Shown: positions 33,582 to 42,351 of the stretch, in pieces
Position numbering within the stretch: the first letter of the stretch is position 1
How the letters are laid out: each line of letters opens with the position of its first letter
Assembly: GCA_013215165.1 (NCBI GenBank)
Contig: JABSRG010000008.1
Location: 1-64,000, forward strand
Length of the DNA: 64,000 bases
DNA from: Opitutales bacterium
GTDB lineage: Bacteria; Verrucomicrobiota; Verrucomicrobiia; Opitutales; JABSRG01
Direction of reading: 5' to 3'
Program-made: the position numbers and the translations under genes
The notes under the pieces: model-generated
Databases searched by the model: none
What the model saw: the letters and a program-made list of their open reading frames with translations, nothing else
What the model was told of the DNA's origin: nothing

Positions 33582-34280
33582 CTAATACGTGGTGCCGTGG
33601 TGGAGTGCTACCACGCAGCCTGTAAGACGCCGCGCTCTTACGTTTTGAAAGCGGGCTGATTCCAACTCTTTCTGTATCCCTTCGACCGTGGGGAATTGCT
33701 CGATAGATCCTGCAAGGTAGTCGTAGGCGCTTTTGTCTTGGGTGAGGCTCGAAGCCAAGTGCGGCAAAATATATTTTAGATAGAAGTAATAAAAGGGGCG
33801 TAGGATTTTGTAGGGTTGTGAAAACTCGAGGATGAACAGGTGGCCGCCGGGACGGAGCACGCGATGAAACTCAGCGAGGCCGGTAGCGCGTTTTTCTAAG
33901 TTTCGATAGCCAAAGCTGATGGTGATCACATCGACAGAATTGTCCTCGAGGGGCAAATTAAGGCAGTCGCCGAATTCGAAGGGGATCGACTTGCCGTCTA
34001 CACGCTTGATCTGTTTGCGGCGGGCCTCTTCGAGCATAGGCTCGCAAAAGTCGAGGCCGCGCACTTCGACACCTTCTCCCAGGCCATCTTGAAGCGCGAA
34101 GGCGACATCGCCACTGCCCGTAGCCAGGTCGACTACAACCTGGGGCTGTGTCTTCGCCACTTCTCGCACTAATGCCTTGCGCCAGCCGATGTCCATGCCA
34201 CCTGACAAGACGCGGTTCGCCAAATCATAACGCCCTGCGATGTTGGCAAACATCGCTCTTACGCCTTCTGCCTCAGGCAT
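33582..34280 (-). CDS. menG: Demethylmenaquinone/ubiquinone C-methyltransferase
   Basis: 232 residues. SAM motif VVVDLATGSGDVAFAL, then FEFGDCLNLPLEDNSVDVIT, ISFGYRNLEKRATGLAEFHR and VLRPGGHLFILEFSQP are the UbiE/MenG signatures, and the N-terminal FANIAGRYDLANRVLSGGMD is typical. It does the C-methylation in quinone synthesis; given the likely group the product is probably menaquinone (inference). Its start overlaps the 3' end of the ClpX-like gene by 8 bases, so both are translated from one message. Confidence 0.92.
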   Translation of the reverse strand: MPEAEGVRAMFANIAGRYDLANRVLSGGMDIGWRKALVREVAKTQPQVVVDLATGSGDVAFALQDGLGEGVEVRGLDFCEPMLEEARRKQIKRVDGKSIPFEFGDCLNLPLEDNSVDVITISFGYRNLEKRATGLAEFHRVLRPGGHLFILEFSQPYKILRPFYYFYLKYILPHLASSLTQDKSAYDYLAGSIEQFPTVEGIQKELESARFQNVRARRLTGCVVALHHGTTY

Positions 34281-35910
34281 CGTCTTTAGCGTCCAATTCT
34301 GCGTTGCGCTCTTCAGCCTCTTTGAAGCTCGCTACAATCCATTTACTCAAGGCTCCGTCGGGATCGCGAATGATGGCTTCGTCTAGGACAAAATTCTCCA
34401 GTCCGGTATTGCGCCGTATGATTGCTAAGCCGTGCGGAAAATCTTTGAGCTGTTCCTCAAGGTAAGTGTAGAGAGTCGTGTCCTCGTCGGGAAGACCATC
34501 GATAAGGATATTCTCTGCCTCCTCTGTGAATGAAATCCGATGGCCGTGTTTTTTCGAGAAGTCATCAGCAAAACGCTGGATGTCCTGCTTGTATACGTCG
34601 CGTTGAAGGTGGCGGTTGGCTGCTTTCAAAGCTTCCAGAGTCTCTACTGGATTTGAGACTGTCTGGTCGCTGACCTCAAAGTTGCGAATCGCCGTTGAGG
34701 GTAGGGCATACTTGAAGTCACGGAATACGCGCTCGAGCACCGTCAGCAGTCCGCGCGCCCCGGTATTTTGCTCAGAGGCGAGGTGGGCCACCTTTTCAAT
34801 CGCCTCATCTGTTATGGCGAAATCGATCGCATAGCCTGCAAAATCCCGCCGATATTGATCCAAAATAGATCCCTCTGAGGTCGTCAAAATTTTCGCCAAG
34901 TCGCCCGCTTTCAAAGACTCACAAGCGACACGCACGGGGACACGGCCGATAAACTCAGGCTCGAAGCCATAATCAATAAAGTCCCTGGTTTCGGCCAAGG
35001 GTAAGTATGTGTCGGCCTCTGCGTCGGTACTATTCGATTCCAAGGCAATCGCTCCAAAGCCCAGAGAGCCTGTGTCGACGCGTTTTTTGATCATTGGCGC
35101 CAAGCCATCAAAAGCTCCAGAGACGATGAATAAGATGTGCTTTGTGCTGATGGAACGTGCATTTTTCTTGTTTGAGCCCATCGACATCATCGCCTGCATC
35201 TGCGCCATCATATCTGTAGGAGAAAAGAGGCTGACTTCAGTCTCTTCCATCATCTTGAGGAGGTTGATTTGAACACCGCGGCCGGAGACATCTTTACCGC
35301 CATTCTCACGTCCTGCACCGGCAATCTTGTCGATTTCGTCGATGTAGACGATGCCGTATTGGGCGAGTTCCGTATCGCCGTCCGCTACCTTATTGAGGTC
35401 GCGGATCATATCTTCGACATCACTTCCCACATAGCCGGTCTCCGAAAATTTCGTCGCGTCGGCTTTAACGAAAGGCACACCGATTAGTTTGGCGATGTTT
35501 CGGATCAGGTAGGTCTTGCCCACACCTGTGGGACCCAAGAGTAGTATGTTGGGCTTGTTGTAGTCCTGTGCCGCGTAATTTTTATCTGCGAGGCAACGTT
35601 TTACGTGATTGTAGTGGTCGCACACCGCGACAGACAGGACCTTCTTTGCATCCGTTTGCCGAATGACATAACGGTTCAGGTATGCATGGATCTCCCGCGG
35701 CTTGAGCGAGAAATTCTCAATGCGCTCTAACGCTTCACTGCGTGAGTCAGAAGCTTCGGGAGACTCGCCCTCGCCAGGCTCATCGGGTTGCGCCGTAGGC
35801 GTTCCAGGCTGCATCGGTCCAAACCCCAATCGTATGTTGGATGAGCCCATTGCTTTTTGGAGTTGTTTTTGGAGTTCTTCGAGAGGATTGGGTGGGTCTT
35901 TGTCACTCAT
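34273..35910 (-). CDS. ClpX-like AAA+ unfoldase without zinc-binding domain
   Basis: 545 residues, longer than ClpX (about 420). The AAA+ core is ClpX-like: GPTGVGKTYLIRNIA (Walker A, 126-133), pore loop GYVG (159-162), IVYIDEIDKIAGAG (Walker B), GRGVQINLLKMMEE, LGFG in the place of the ClpP-contact IGF loop (near 275), and sensor 2 NTGARGLLTVLE. The four-cysteine zinc finger of normal ClpX is missing; the first 65 residues are a low-complexity Pro/Glu/Ser stretch. There is an insert of Met/Gln (MMAQMQAMMSMGSNKK) and an extra C-terminal domain of about 130 residues. ClpP contact is plausible but unproven. No clpP is adjacent. Confidence 0.85.
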   Translation of the reverse strand: MSDKDPPNPLEELQKQLQKAMGSSNIRLGFGPMQPGTPTAQPDEPGEGESPEASDSRSEALERIENFSLKPREIHAYLNRYVIRQTDAKKVLSVAVCDHYNHVKRCLADKNYAAQDYNKPNILLLGPTGVGKTYLIRNIAKLIGVPFVKADATKFSETGYVGSDVEDMIRDLNKVADGDTELAQYGIVYIDEIDKIAGAGRENGGKDVSGRGVQINLLKMMEETEVSLFSPTDMMAQMQAMMSMGSNKKNARSISTKHILFIVSGAFDGLAPMIKKRVDTGSLGFGAIALESNSTDAEADTYLPLAETRDFIDYGFEPEFIGRVPVRVACESLKAGDLAKILTTSEGSILDQYRRDFAGYAIDFAITDEAIEKVAHLASEQNTGARGLLTVLERVFRDFKYALPSTAIRNFEVSDQTVSNPVETLEALKAANRHLQRDVYKQDIQRFADDFSKKHGHRISFTEEAENILIDGLPDEDTTLYTYLEEQLKDFPHGLAIIRRNTGLENFVLDEAIIRDPDGALSKWIVASFKEAEERNAELDAKDDA

Positions 35911-36007
35911 GGAGTTCGGGGATTGACACGCTATTTTGATTTCAGAGGTTATTCATCGACCGAGACTTTCAGATCTGCCTAAAAACTAGACCGACATTCA
36001 AATTCCG

Positions 36008-36328
36008 ATGGCTGACAACCTCACAAAACGCGACATTGTATTACAAATTTACGAAAAGACTGGGTTTCCGCAAAAGGAAGTGCGCGAAACAGTCCAACTT
36101 ACGCTCGATGCCATCGCCGATGCTCTCAGTCAAGGGCGCAACGTCGAGCTGCGCAACTTCGGCGTTTTTGAGCTTCAGATTCGAAAACAACGTGTCGGGC
36201 GAAATCCCAACCAGCCTGAGACAGATGTCATGATCCCTAAGCGTGCTGTAATAAAGTTCAAGGCGGGCAAGGAATTGAAGGCACATTTGGGCGATCTCGA
36301 TGTCGACCGAGTCGAGTCAGAGAAGTAG
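36008..36328 (+). CDS. HU/IHF-family DNA-bending protein
   Basis: 106 residues. LTKRDIVLQIYEKTGFPQKE, AIADALSQGRNVELRNFGVF, and the DNA-binding arm VGRNPNQPETDVMIPKRAVI with KFKAGKELK are characteristic. The RNPxx...IP arm and NFGVF fit the IHF/HU superfamily; it is a little longer than HU (90) with an acidic tail (GDLDVDRVESEK). Nucleoid structuring is expected. It is divergent from the ClpX-like gene. Confidence 0.93.
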   Translation: MADNLTKRDIVLQIYEKTGFPQKEVRETVQLTLDAIADALSQGRNVELRNFGVFELQIRKQRVGRNPNQPETDVMIPKRAVIKFKAGKELKAHLGDLDVDRVESEK

Positions 36329-36394
36329 GTAGTTTAGCGCCGAATTCTCTCTCACGCATCCATCGTCCATAATCTTCTTCTATTCTCTCACGGG

Positions 36395-37702
36395 ATGTTT
36401 GATTCTCTTCCTGGTTTTCGCGAGTTTTTGCCAGATTCTTGCGGCGTGCGTAATACCATCTTCAACGTGCTGCGGAGCACTGCGGAGCGCTATAATTTTC
36501 TAGAGTATGACGCGCCGCTTTTGGAGCCACTCGAACTCTATATCGAAAAATCGGGTCCAGAGATCGTCTCTCAATTGTTCAACTTCGAAGACAAAGGGGG
36601 CAGGGCAGTTGCGCTGCGTCCAGAGATGACTCCTACACTGGCCCGCCTTGTCGGAGCGCGGGCAAACTCCATGAAGCGACCGATCAAATGGTTTTCGATC
36701 GTTGAAAATTTTCGCTACGAAAAGCCACAAAAAGGCCGGACGCGTTCCTTTTATCAATATAACGCTGATATTTTGGGCGATGCTTCTCCTGGAGCTGATG
36801 CTGAACTGATTCTTTTACTCATCGCATCGCTAAAACGGTTTGGGCTGAACGAAACCGATTTTGTTGTCCGCCTGAGCGACCGACAAATGTGGGTGGCGTT
36901 CCTCAAGTCTTGGGACCTCAGTGACACGGCCGTCGCGGAGGTTTTGGGCATTGTCGACAAGATGCAACGTGTCGAGCGTCAGGTTACGCTTGAAAAACTG
37001 GGTAAGTGCGTGAGTGAGCCTGAGGCCTTATTGAGTGATATCGAAAAACTGATCCAAGTTCGCTCGATCGATGCTCTCGAATCGTTTCTGGCTGCAACGG
37101 ATTACAAATTTTCCGAAAGACTGGAGGATCTGCGCATCTTGGTTCAGCGGCTGAGTGCAGCAGGGATGGATGGATTTGTTCAACTCGATTTCGGGATCGT
37201 GCGGGGGTTAGCTTACTACACCGGTTTTGTTTATGAGGCCTTCGAACGCAGCGGCGAAAGTCGGGCACTGGCTGGAGGCGGCCGCTATGACGAGCTCGTG
37301 AAAAAGATGGGGGGGCCAGATCTCCCGGCAGCGGGATTTGCCATGGGCGATGTCACACTACGCGACTGCCTTGAGGAAAAAGGTTTGATCGGTCCGTCCA
37401 CACCAGAGCCCTCCGTTTATATGGTCGTGGGTGGCGAAGCAGAGATGGCTGCATGCTTGAAGGACGTTACTCGCTTGAGGGAACAGGGATTTCGAGTCGA
37501 ATATCCGTTCAAACCCGCGGGATTTGGGAAGCAATTCAAGAATGCTGAGAAGTCCGGCGCTAAATACGCGGTAGTCTACGGTGAGGATGAAATTAAGTCG
37601 GGCGCTTTAACCGTAAAGGTATTGGCTAGTGGTGACTCAGTCACCGTTCCGCGTGACACATTGATTCGTTGGTTGAGTGATCAAGGCGTTAGAGATTTGT
37701 AA
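36395..37702 (+). CDS. hisS: Histidyl-tRNA synthetase
   Basis: 435 residues. Class II core: GFREFLPDSCGVRNTIFNVL (motif 1 region), VALRPEMTPTLARLVGA, NFRYEKPQKGRTRSFYQYNA (motif 2), the His-specific DFGIVRGLAYYTGFVYEAF and GGGRYDELVKKMGGPDLPA (motif 3 region), then an HGTP anticodon-binding domain (GKQFKNAEKSGAKYAVVYGE). The anticodon domain argues against HisZ. It follows HU by 66 bases and precedes sppA by 29. Confidence 0.92.
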   Translation: MFDSLPGFREFLPDSCGVRNTIFNVLRSTAERYNFLEYDAPLLEPLELYIEKSGPEIVSQLFNFEDKGGRAVALRPEMTPTLARLVGARANSMKRPIKWFSIVENFRYEKPQKGRTRSFYQYNADILGDASPGADAELILLLIASLKRFGLNETDFVVRLSDRQMWVAFLKSWDLSDTAVAEVLGIVDKMQRVERQVTLEKLGKCVSEPEALLSDIEKLIQVRSIDALESFLAATDYKFSERLEDLRILVQRLSAAGMDGFVQLDFGIVRGLAYYTGFVYEAFERSGESRALAGGGRYDELVKKMGGPDLPAAGFAMGDVTLRDCLEEKGLIGPSTPEPSVYMVVGGEAEMAACLKDVTRLREQGFRVEYPFKPAGFGKQFKNAEKSGAKYAVVYGEDEIKSGALTVKVLASGDSVTVPRDTLIRWLSDQGVRDL

Positions 37703-37731
37703 TTGGCAAAAATCTGACTGAAGTTGGCATT

Positions 37732-39534
37732 ATGAAGTCCTTCCTGTTCGACATCATAAAGAAAGTATTCGCTTACTTGATTGCTTCGGTGCTCACCTTT
37801 TTAATCATTATTGGCGTATACGCGGCAATAATCGGGGGTGTGTCACAGGGGCCAACCGTTCAGGTGAATGAGCGCTCATTCTTGATCCTTTCACTAGATC
37901 GAAATATCTCCGACCAGCCGCGCCAGCTAACAACCTCCGATGCGCTCGGCCAGCTCTTGAGCGGAGCACCTGAGCCCCTACATCTCTATGAAATTATCAC
38001 TGCGATTGATGAGGCGAAACAGGACTCTCGGATTGCAGGTATTTTTCTCGTCGGTAATTTGGTAAGCGAAAACTATGGTAGTAGCTACAGTGCAATAGGG
38101 GAAATTCGCGAGGCCTTGATTGATTTTCAGGACGAAGGGAAATCTGTCTTGGGCTACATCGAAAATGCCTCCCAGATTGACTATTATCTGTATTCAGTCT
38201 GCACCGAGATTTTGGCGAATCCTTTTGGAAGTATACAGCTCAATGGACTCGCTACGTTGAATCCATATTTTGCAGGTGCGATGGATAAATTCGGAATCGA
38301 AGCGCAGGTAGTTCGCGTCGGTGATTATAAATCCGCAATCGAACCCTATATACGCGCCGACATGAGTGAAGAGAGCCGTGCACAGACCCAAGAGCTCTTG
38401 GCCTCAATTTGGGAAACAATTGCTCTCGAAATGGGAGACTCTCGAGGGGTGCCGGTTGAGCTACTCGACAAATGGGCTAACCAGCATGGCGTATTCGAGG
38501 CTCGCAAAGCACTTGATTATGGTCTTGTAGACCAACTGCTATACTACGACGAAGCCCTCCAATATGTGGGAGGATACGGCGAAACTATCCAGGAAGGTCG
38601 CACTTTCGAACAGGTAGAAATCGACGATTACATACTGACCCAATCAGAACGGTATGATAATTTCTCGGACGAGCCGTATGTTGCGGTTATTTACGCAGAG
38701 GGAGACATTGTCGACGCTACTGAGCCCGCAAACGACATCGCTGGAGATTGGTTGGCGAGACAGATTCGAGACATTCGCTATGCCGACGAACTGCCAGCCG
38801 CTGTTGTATTACGCATAAACAGCCCAGGAGGGAGCGCCTATGCGTCTGAAGTCATTCGTCGCGAAATGGAACTGCTCAATGCGGAAGTTCCGGTCATTGT
38901 TTCGATGGGAGGCCTGGGTGCTTCGGGCGGCTATTGGATAGCGACGGCGAATGATGGCATTTTCGTAGACGAGGCTACAATTACCGGATCGATCGGTGTT
39001 TTTGGATTGTTGCTAAATGTCAAAGAAGCAGGGGGTAAACTCGGTGTGACGTTTGACGGTGTAAAAACACATGACCTCGGATATCTTTATTCCGGTGTGA
39101 CTCGAAAGAATGAAACTGAAATGGCGGTCTTCCAGGAATCTGTTGATCAGTTGTATGGAGAGTTTATTGACCGTGTAATCGGTAGCCGCCGCGATCTTAG
39201 CAGAGAGTCCCTAGAAAAAATCGCGGGCGGGCGTGTATGGTCCGGTGCGCAAGCGATCGAACTTGGACTAGCTGACCAAGCAGGGGGACTTATGGCAGCG
39301 ATCGAACATGCCGCTGACATATCCGGACTGCTCAGTGGATATCGTGTGGAAGAGTATCCAAAGAAACAAACCCCCGAGTCTTTCTTGTCTGGTCTGTTCA
39401 CTGAAGGTGTAAATGTGGACTTTCATACTGGAGTGACCATCCCCAAAGAACTTCAAGAAATCGAAACACTGTTAAAGAGTCTCAAGCGACAAGGGAAGAT
39501 TCTCGCCAAGTCTCCTATAACTGGGTTGGAATAG
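37732..39534 (+). CDS. sppA: Signal peptide peptidase SppA, long (67K) type
   Basis: 600 residues. An N-terminal membrane anchor (YLIASVLTFLIIIGVYAAII) is followed by two S49 domains. The Ser-Lys dyad is complete: K200 in VRVGDYKSAIEPY and S398 in SMGGLGASGGYWIATAND, with spacing like E. coli SppA (K209/S409). It degrades cleaved signal peptides in the inner membrane, active site on the periplasmic side. NSPGGSAYASEVIRREMEL is the conserved oxyanion segment. Confidence 0.93.
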   Translation: MKSFLFDIIKKVFAYLIASVLTFLIIIGVYAAIIGGVSQGPTVQVNERSFLILSLDRNISDQPRQLTTSDALGQLLSGAPEPLHLYEIITAIDEAKQDSRIAGIFLVGNLVSENYGSSYSAIGEIREALIDFQDEGKSVLGYIENASQIDYYLYSVCTEILANPFGSIQLNGLATLNPYFAGAMDKFGIEAQVVRVGDYKSAIEPYIRADMSEESRAQTQELLASIWETIALEMGDSRGVPVELLDKWANQHGVFEARKALDYGLVDQLLYYDEALQYVGGYGETIQEGRTFEQVEIDDYILTQSERYDNFSDEPYVAVIYAEGDIVDATEPANDIAGDWLARQIRDIRYADELPAAVVLRINSPGGSAYASEVIRREMELLNAEVPVIVSMGGLGASGGYWIATANDGIFVDEATITGSIGVFGLLLNVKEAGGKLGVTFDGVKTHDLGYLYSGVTRKNETEMAVFQESVDQLYGEFIDRVIGSRRDLSRESLEKIAGGRVWSGAQAIELGLADQAGGLMAAIEHAADISGLLSGYRVEEYPKKQTPESFLSGLFTEGVNVDFHTGVTIPKELQEIETLLKSLKRQGKILAKSPITGLE

Positions 39535-39612
39535 CTGAGACAGGTCGCCATCAGCGACGAATAGTGCTGCATCCCAGAGTCTAAAATCACCTTTCGCAGG
39601 ACAGTCTTAAAG

Positions 39613-39680
39613 ATGCAAAATAATGCATGAATAAGCACTAAATACGTTGACATTGGTTTTTTAAATGCAAAATACTGCAT
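39613..39680 (+). promoter_or_regulatory. hipBA promoter with two palindromic operators
   Basis: Two copies of ATGCA-N6-TGCAT, at 39613-39628 (N6 AAATAA) and 39665-39680 (N6 AAATAC), lie 52 bases apart centre to centre, about five helical turns. Between them is a consensus -35 TTGACA (39647-39652); a possible -10 (CAAAAT, 39668-39673) falls inside the second site. The second palindrome runs into the hipB ATG. This is the expected form of HipB autorepression sites, with a different half-site from E. coli. Confidence 0.7.
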
Positions 39681-39906
39681 GATGTCTTCAGTTCCTAGAG
39701 ATCTCCTTTTGCAGATGTCGCAAGCTATAACGGCGGAGAAAAAACGACAGAAACTGACTCAGGGCGATTTAGCGAAAATGGCTGGGGTCTCTGTGAGGAC
39801 GGTAGCCTCTATTGAAGCGGGTAGTATGAGTGTAGCCGCGGGAAGCTATGTATTACTACTGTTTACTTTGGGATTGAGCGTGGTCGTGGAAAGGACTGAG
39901 CCGTGA
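39679..39906 (+). CDS. hipB: HipB-like XRE antitoxin and repressor
   Basis: 75 residues. The helix-turn-helix is KLTQGDLAKMAGVSVRTVAS followed by IEAGSMSVAAG, and the C-terminal LFTLGLSVVVERTEP is the short strand seen in HipB. Start is ATG 39679 or 39682. With the promoter just upstream, the transcript may be leaderless (inference). GTGA overlap with hipA marks the pair as one transcriptional unit. Confidence 0.85.
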   Translation: MMSSVPRDLLLQMSQAITAEKKRQKLTQGDLAKMAGVSVRTVASIEAGSMSVAAGSYVLLLFTLGLSVVVERTEP

Positions 39907-41156
39907 CTCGGGTTCGTGTTGTTTTTGGGGGACGGAATGTCGGGATACTCAGTCGAAAGAAAGGTCGGCCCGATTACAGCTTCGCCTACGATCCTGATTG
40001 GATCGATACAGGTGTAGAGCTTTCGCCGATCCATCTTCCACTTTCTGGTGACCCCTTTGAGTTTAGCATCCCGTATTTTCGAGATTTGCCAGGACTGGTC
40101 TTCGACAGTTTGCCAGATGCCTATGGCCAGAAGATATTACGTCAGCAGATGCAGAGGATGCCAGAGGAAGATCGAGGACCCTTGGGGATGCTGGCTTTGG
40201 TCGGAGAGGATGGCGTTGGCGCATTGGAGTACCATCCAAGTGATGACGCTACCGATGAGCTGTCATCAATAGCCGCAGCGGAACAGTTTGCGGAAGCAAT
40301 TGAGGCGCTCGAACCGGGAGCGGTGTATGCTATCGAAGAGAGGGAGCGGGCATTCGTGGCCTCGGCAGGAAATATTGGAGGAAAGCACCCCAAGTCGACC
40401 GGCTTCTGGAACCCCGGCACCGGAGAGGTCGTCGTGGGTCGGGCTTGGCCTGGAGCTGGGTGGAGATCGGTCGTCATAAAGTATAACCTCAACGAAGCGG
40501 CACCTCTGGATCGCATTGAGCAAGTCTACATGGAGATGGCAGCTCTATCAGGGATCGCCTGCGCCAAGTCATTTGTATTACCAACAAAGCGATTCAGTCA
40601 TTTTGTTTCAGTCCGTTTCGATAGAGGTGGGCCAGAGAACGAAAAAGTCCACATGCACTCCTATGCTGGCATCCAGCATCTAGACTTCAATCAGAGGGGA
40701 AGCACCTATGAGGATTTCCTGGGGACTGTCCTTCGTGTGTCCAAAAGTCAGGAACAGGTTTTTGAGGCCTTCAGAAGGGCGGTTTTCAATGTCATGGCGC
40801 ACAATCAGGATGATCACCCTCGAAATTTTTCTTTCTTAATGGGAGCCGACGCTCGATTCTCTCTAGCTCCGTCTTACGACTTGACGTTGACACAGCCCAA
40901 CGACGGTGAAGGAAACTGGATGTCGATCAATGGCAAAACTCTTGGGATCACTTTTCGAGACATAGATCGAGACATAGAGTATCTAGGCGAGAGCTTCGGT
41001 ATTCGCCGTGATGCTATACGAGACGTCGTGGACCAGGTTCAGGCTGGAATTGCTGCCTTCGATCGGTTAGCCCGAAGCTATTGCATCGGCGACGGCTACA
41101 GGTCTTATGTGCGACAGGCCCTTCGAGCGAACCAAATTGGAGTTAAGGTCTCTTGA
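39903..41156 (+). CDS. hipA: HipA-like serine/threonine kinase toxin
   Basis: 417 residues. An N-terminal HipA domain (ELSPIHLPLSGDPFEFSIPY, LPDAYGQKILRQ) precedes the kinase core: SAGNIGGKHPKS loop, VVIKYNL lysine strand, catalytic HNQDDHPRNFSFLM (near residue 300) and metal-binding LAPSYDLTLTQP. E. coli HipA phosphorylates GltX and causes persistence; the target here is unknown. All catalytic residues are present. The GTG start at 39903 overlaps the antitoxin stop. Confidence 0.9.
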   Translation: MTRVRVVFGGRNVGILSRKKGRPDYSFAYDPDWIDTGVELSPIHLPLSGDPFEFSIPYFRDLPGLVFDSLPDAYGQKILRQQMQRMPEEDRGPLGMLALVGEDGVGALEYHPSDDATDELSSIAAAEQFAEAIEALEPGAVYAIEERERAFVASAGNIGGKHPKSTGFWNPGTGEVVVGRAWPGAGWRSVVIKYNLNEAAPLDRIEQVYMEMAALSGIACAKSFVLPTKRFSHFVSVRFDRGGPENEKVHMHSYAGIQHLDFNQRGSTYEDFLGTVLRVSKSQEQVFEAFRRAVFNVMAHNQDDHPRNFSFLMGADARFSLAPSYDLTLTQPNDGEGNWMSINGKTLGITFRDIDRDIEYLGESFGIRRDAIRDVVDQVQAGIAAFDRLARSYCIGDGYRSYVRQALRANQIGVKVS

Positions 41157-41196
41157 AATGCCTAGTAAATGTTCAGACCAATAGTCATATATAAGA

Positions 41197-41213
41197 TCAG
41201 GCACGGAGCCTGA
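41197..41213 (+). terminator. Hairpin after hipA
   Basis: TCAGGC (41197-41202), loop ACGGA, GCCTGA (41208-41213), 40 bases after the hipA stop. No strong U run follows. A second, AT-rich hairpin ATGTCTAA (41233-41240), nine-base loop, TTAGACAT (41250-41257) comes next and may act with it. Confidence 0.4.
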
Positions 41214-41366
41214 ATTACGCACAATATATATTATGTCTAATTATTATATTTAGACATCATGTTTGAAGTTCGACGTGAACCGTCCTCTTTAACTAGACGA
41301 TTTTTAATCTAGGAATATGAAACTTCCTCCCCAAAAAACGCAGATAAAGACAACGCACAGTTTGGA

Positions 41367-42116
41367 TTATATGTCCAGACTCTCAGGAGAAAGCTGTAAG
41401 TCATCAACGCGATGCCAAACGTTCTGTTCAAAGTCGAACATCCATGAAGTATAATCGGAATCGGTCCAAATGAAAATCCATCGTTCTTGATCAGCTTGGA
41501 AGAAGTATCCTGAATGTGACTCGTTCCACCAGATTTCGCCCAAAATAGGATGATGAAGCCACACATCAGTAGCTCCAAAATGAGTCCTTTCGAGCAGATA
41601 GAGATAACCTAGGCCAAAATGGTATATCCAATTGCCATTCTTTGAATTTGCTTCCCAGAACCTATAAATTCCCAGTCCTTCTGCGACACCATAAACTTCC
41701 TCGCCATTCAACAACTCACCCATGGGCAAATCATAATAGTCGTCCACATAAGCATCTATTCCGTAATAAAATCCTGCTTCGAAACCAGTATCGTAGGTTT
41801 CAAAGCTACCATCATAACATACAAAACCAGGGTTCTGATAACTATAATAATCCGAAGGGTAACCGCCATATTGGAACTCACCATCTCTATCGCCCTCAAC
41901 GATACTGTAGCCAACATCAAATCCATCCTCAATCCCTCTCTCATATTCCTCACGCTGGAGAGCACAATCAATAGGATCCGAAAACAGAGTATCAGGAAGC
42001 GGTTCTGGTAAACCCAGAGTTGGAGGCGGGGCCGGGGAGCTCAAAGCAGACTTCAGAAACAGAACCAATCCCAAATTAACGCTCCAATGAGCTTTGCGGA
42101 GACATCTCGTATTCAT
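41367..42116 (-). CDS. Secreted Trp/Tyr-rich protein of unknown function
   Basis: 249 residues from ATG 42116. A basic start and hydrophobic stretch (VNLGLVLFLKSALSSPAPPP) suggest a signal peptide. The middle is Tyr/Gly/Asp-rich (EYERGIEDGFDVGYSIVEGD; YDTGFEAGFYYGIDAYVDDY) with repeated G-x-D/E-x-G-F/Y units. The C-terminal third repeats aromatic strands (GNWIYHFGLGYLYLLE, DVWLHHPILGEIWWNE, RWIFIWTDSDYTSWMFDF), a module recalled from Opitutia secreted proteins. No enzyme motif is seen. It stands alone. Confidence 0.7.
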   Translation of the reverse strand: MNTRCLRKAHWSVNLGLVLFLKSALSSPAPPPTLGLPEPLPDTLFSDPIDCALQREEYERGIEDGFDVGYSIVEGDRDGEFQYGGYPSDYYSYQNPGFVCYDGSFETYDTGFEAGFYYGIDAYVDDYYDLPMGELLNGEEVYGVAEGLGIYRFWEANSKNGNWIYHFGLGYLYLLERTHFGATDVWLHHPILGEIWWNESHSGYFFQADQERWIFIWTDSDYTSWMFDFEQNVWHRVDDLQLSPESLDI

Positions 42117-42351
42117 TTTAGTTAAACCAATTGTGCCCTGGACAGCGCCAGCTGACGCTGGGACCACCTACAAGATTCGAGTAGCCGGCGGACTGGGATT
42201 CAGTGAAAGGTTGGTGCGTCATATTACTTATTGCTGAAACAAAGAGATGAAACACTCGTGAGAGTGTTAGATAAGGGCTCCTGGCAAATTTTTCTGTTCC
42301 CTTCTGAGGACTTTCTTACTTATCGTCTCATTGAGCTGATTCTCTATCGCT

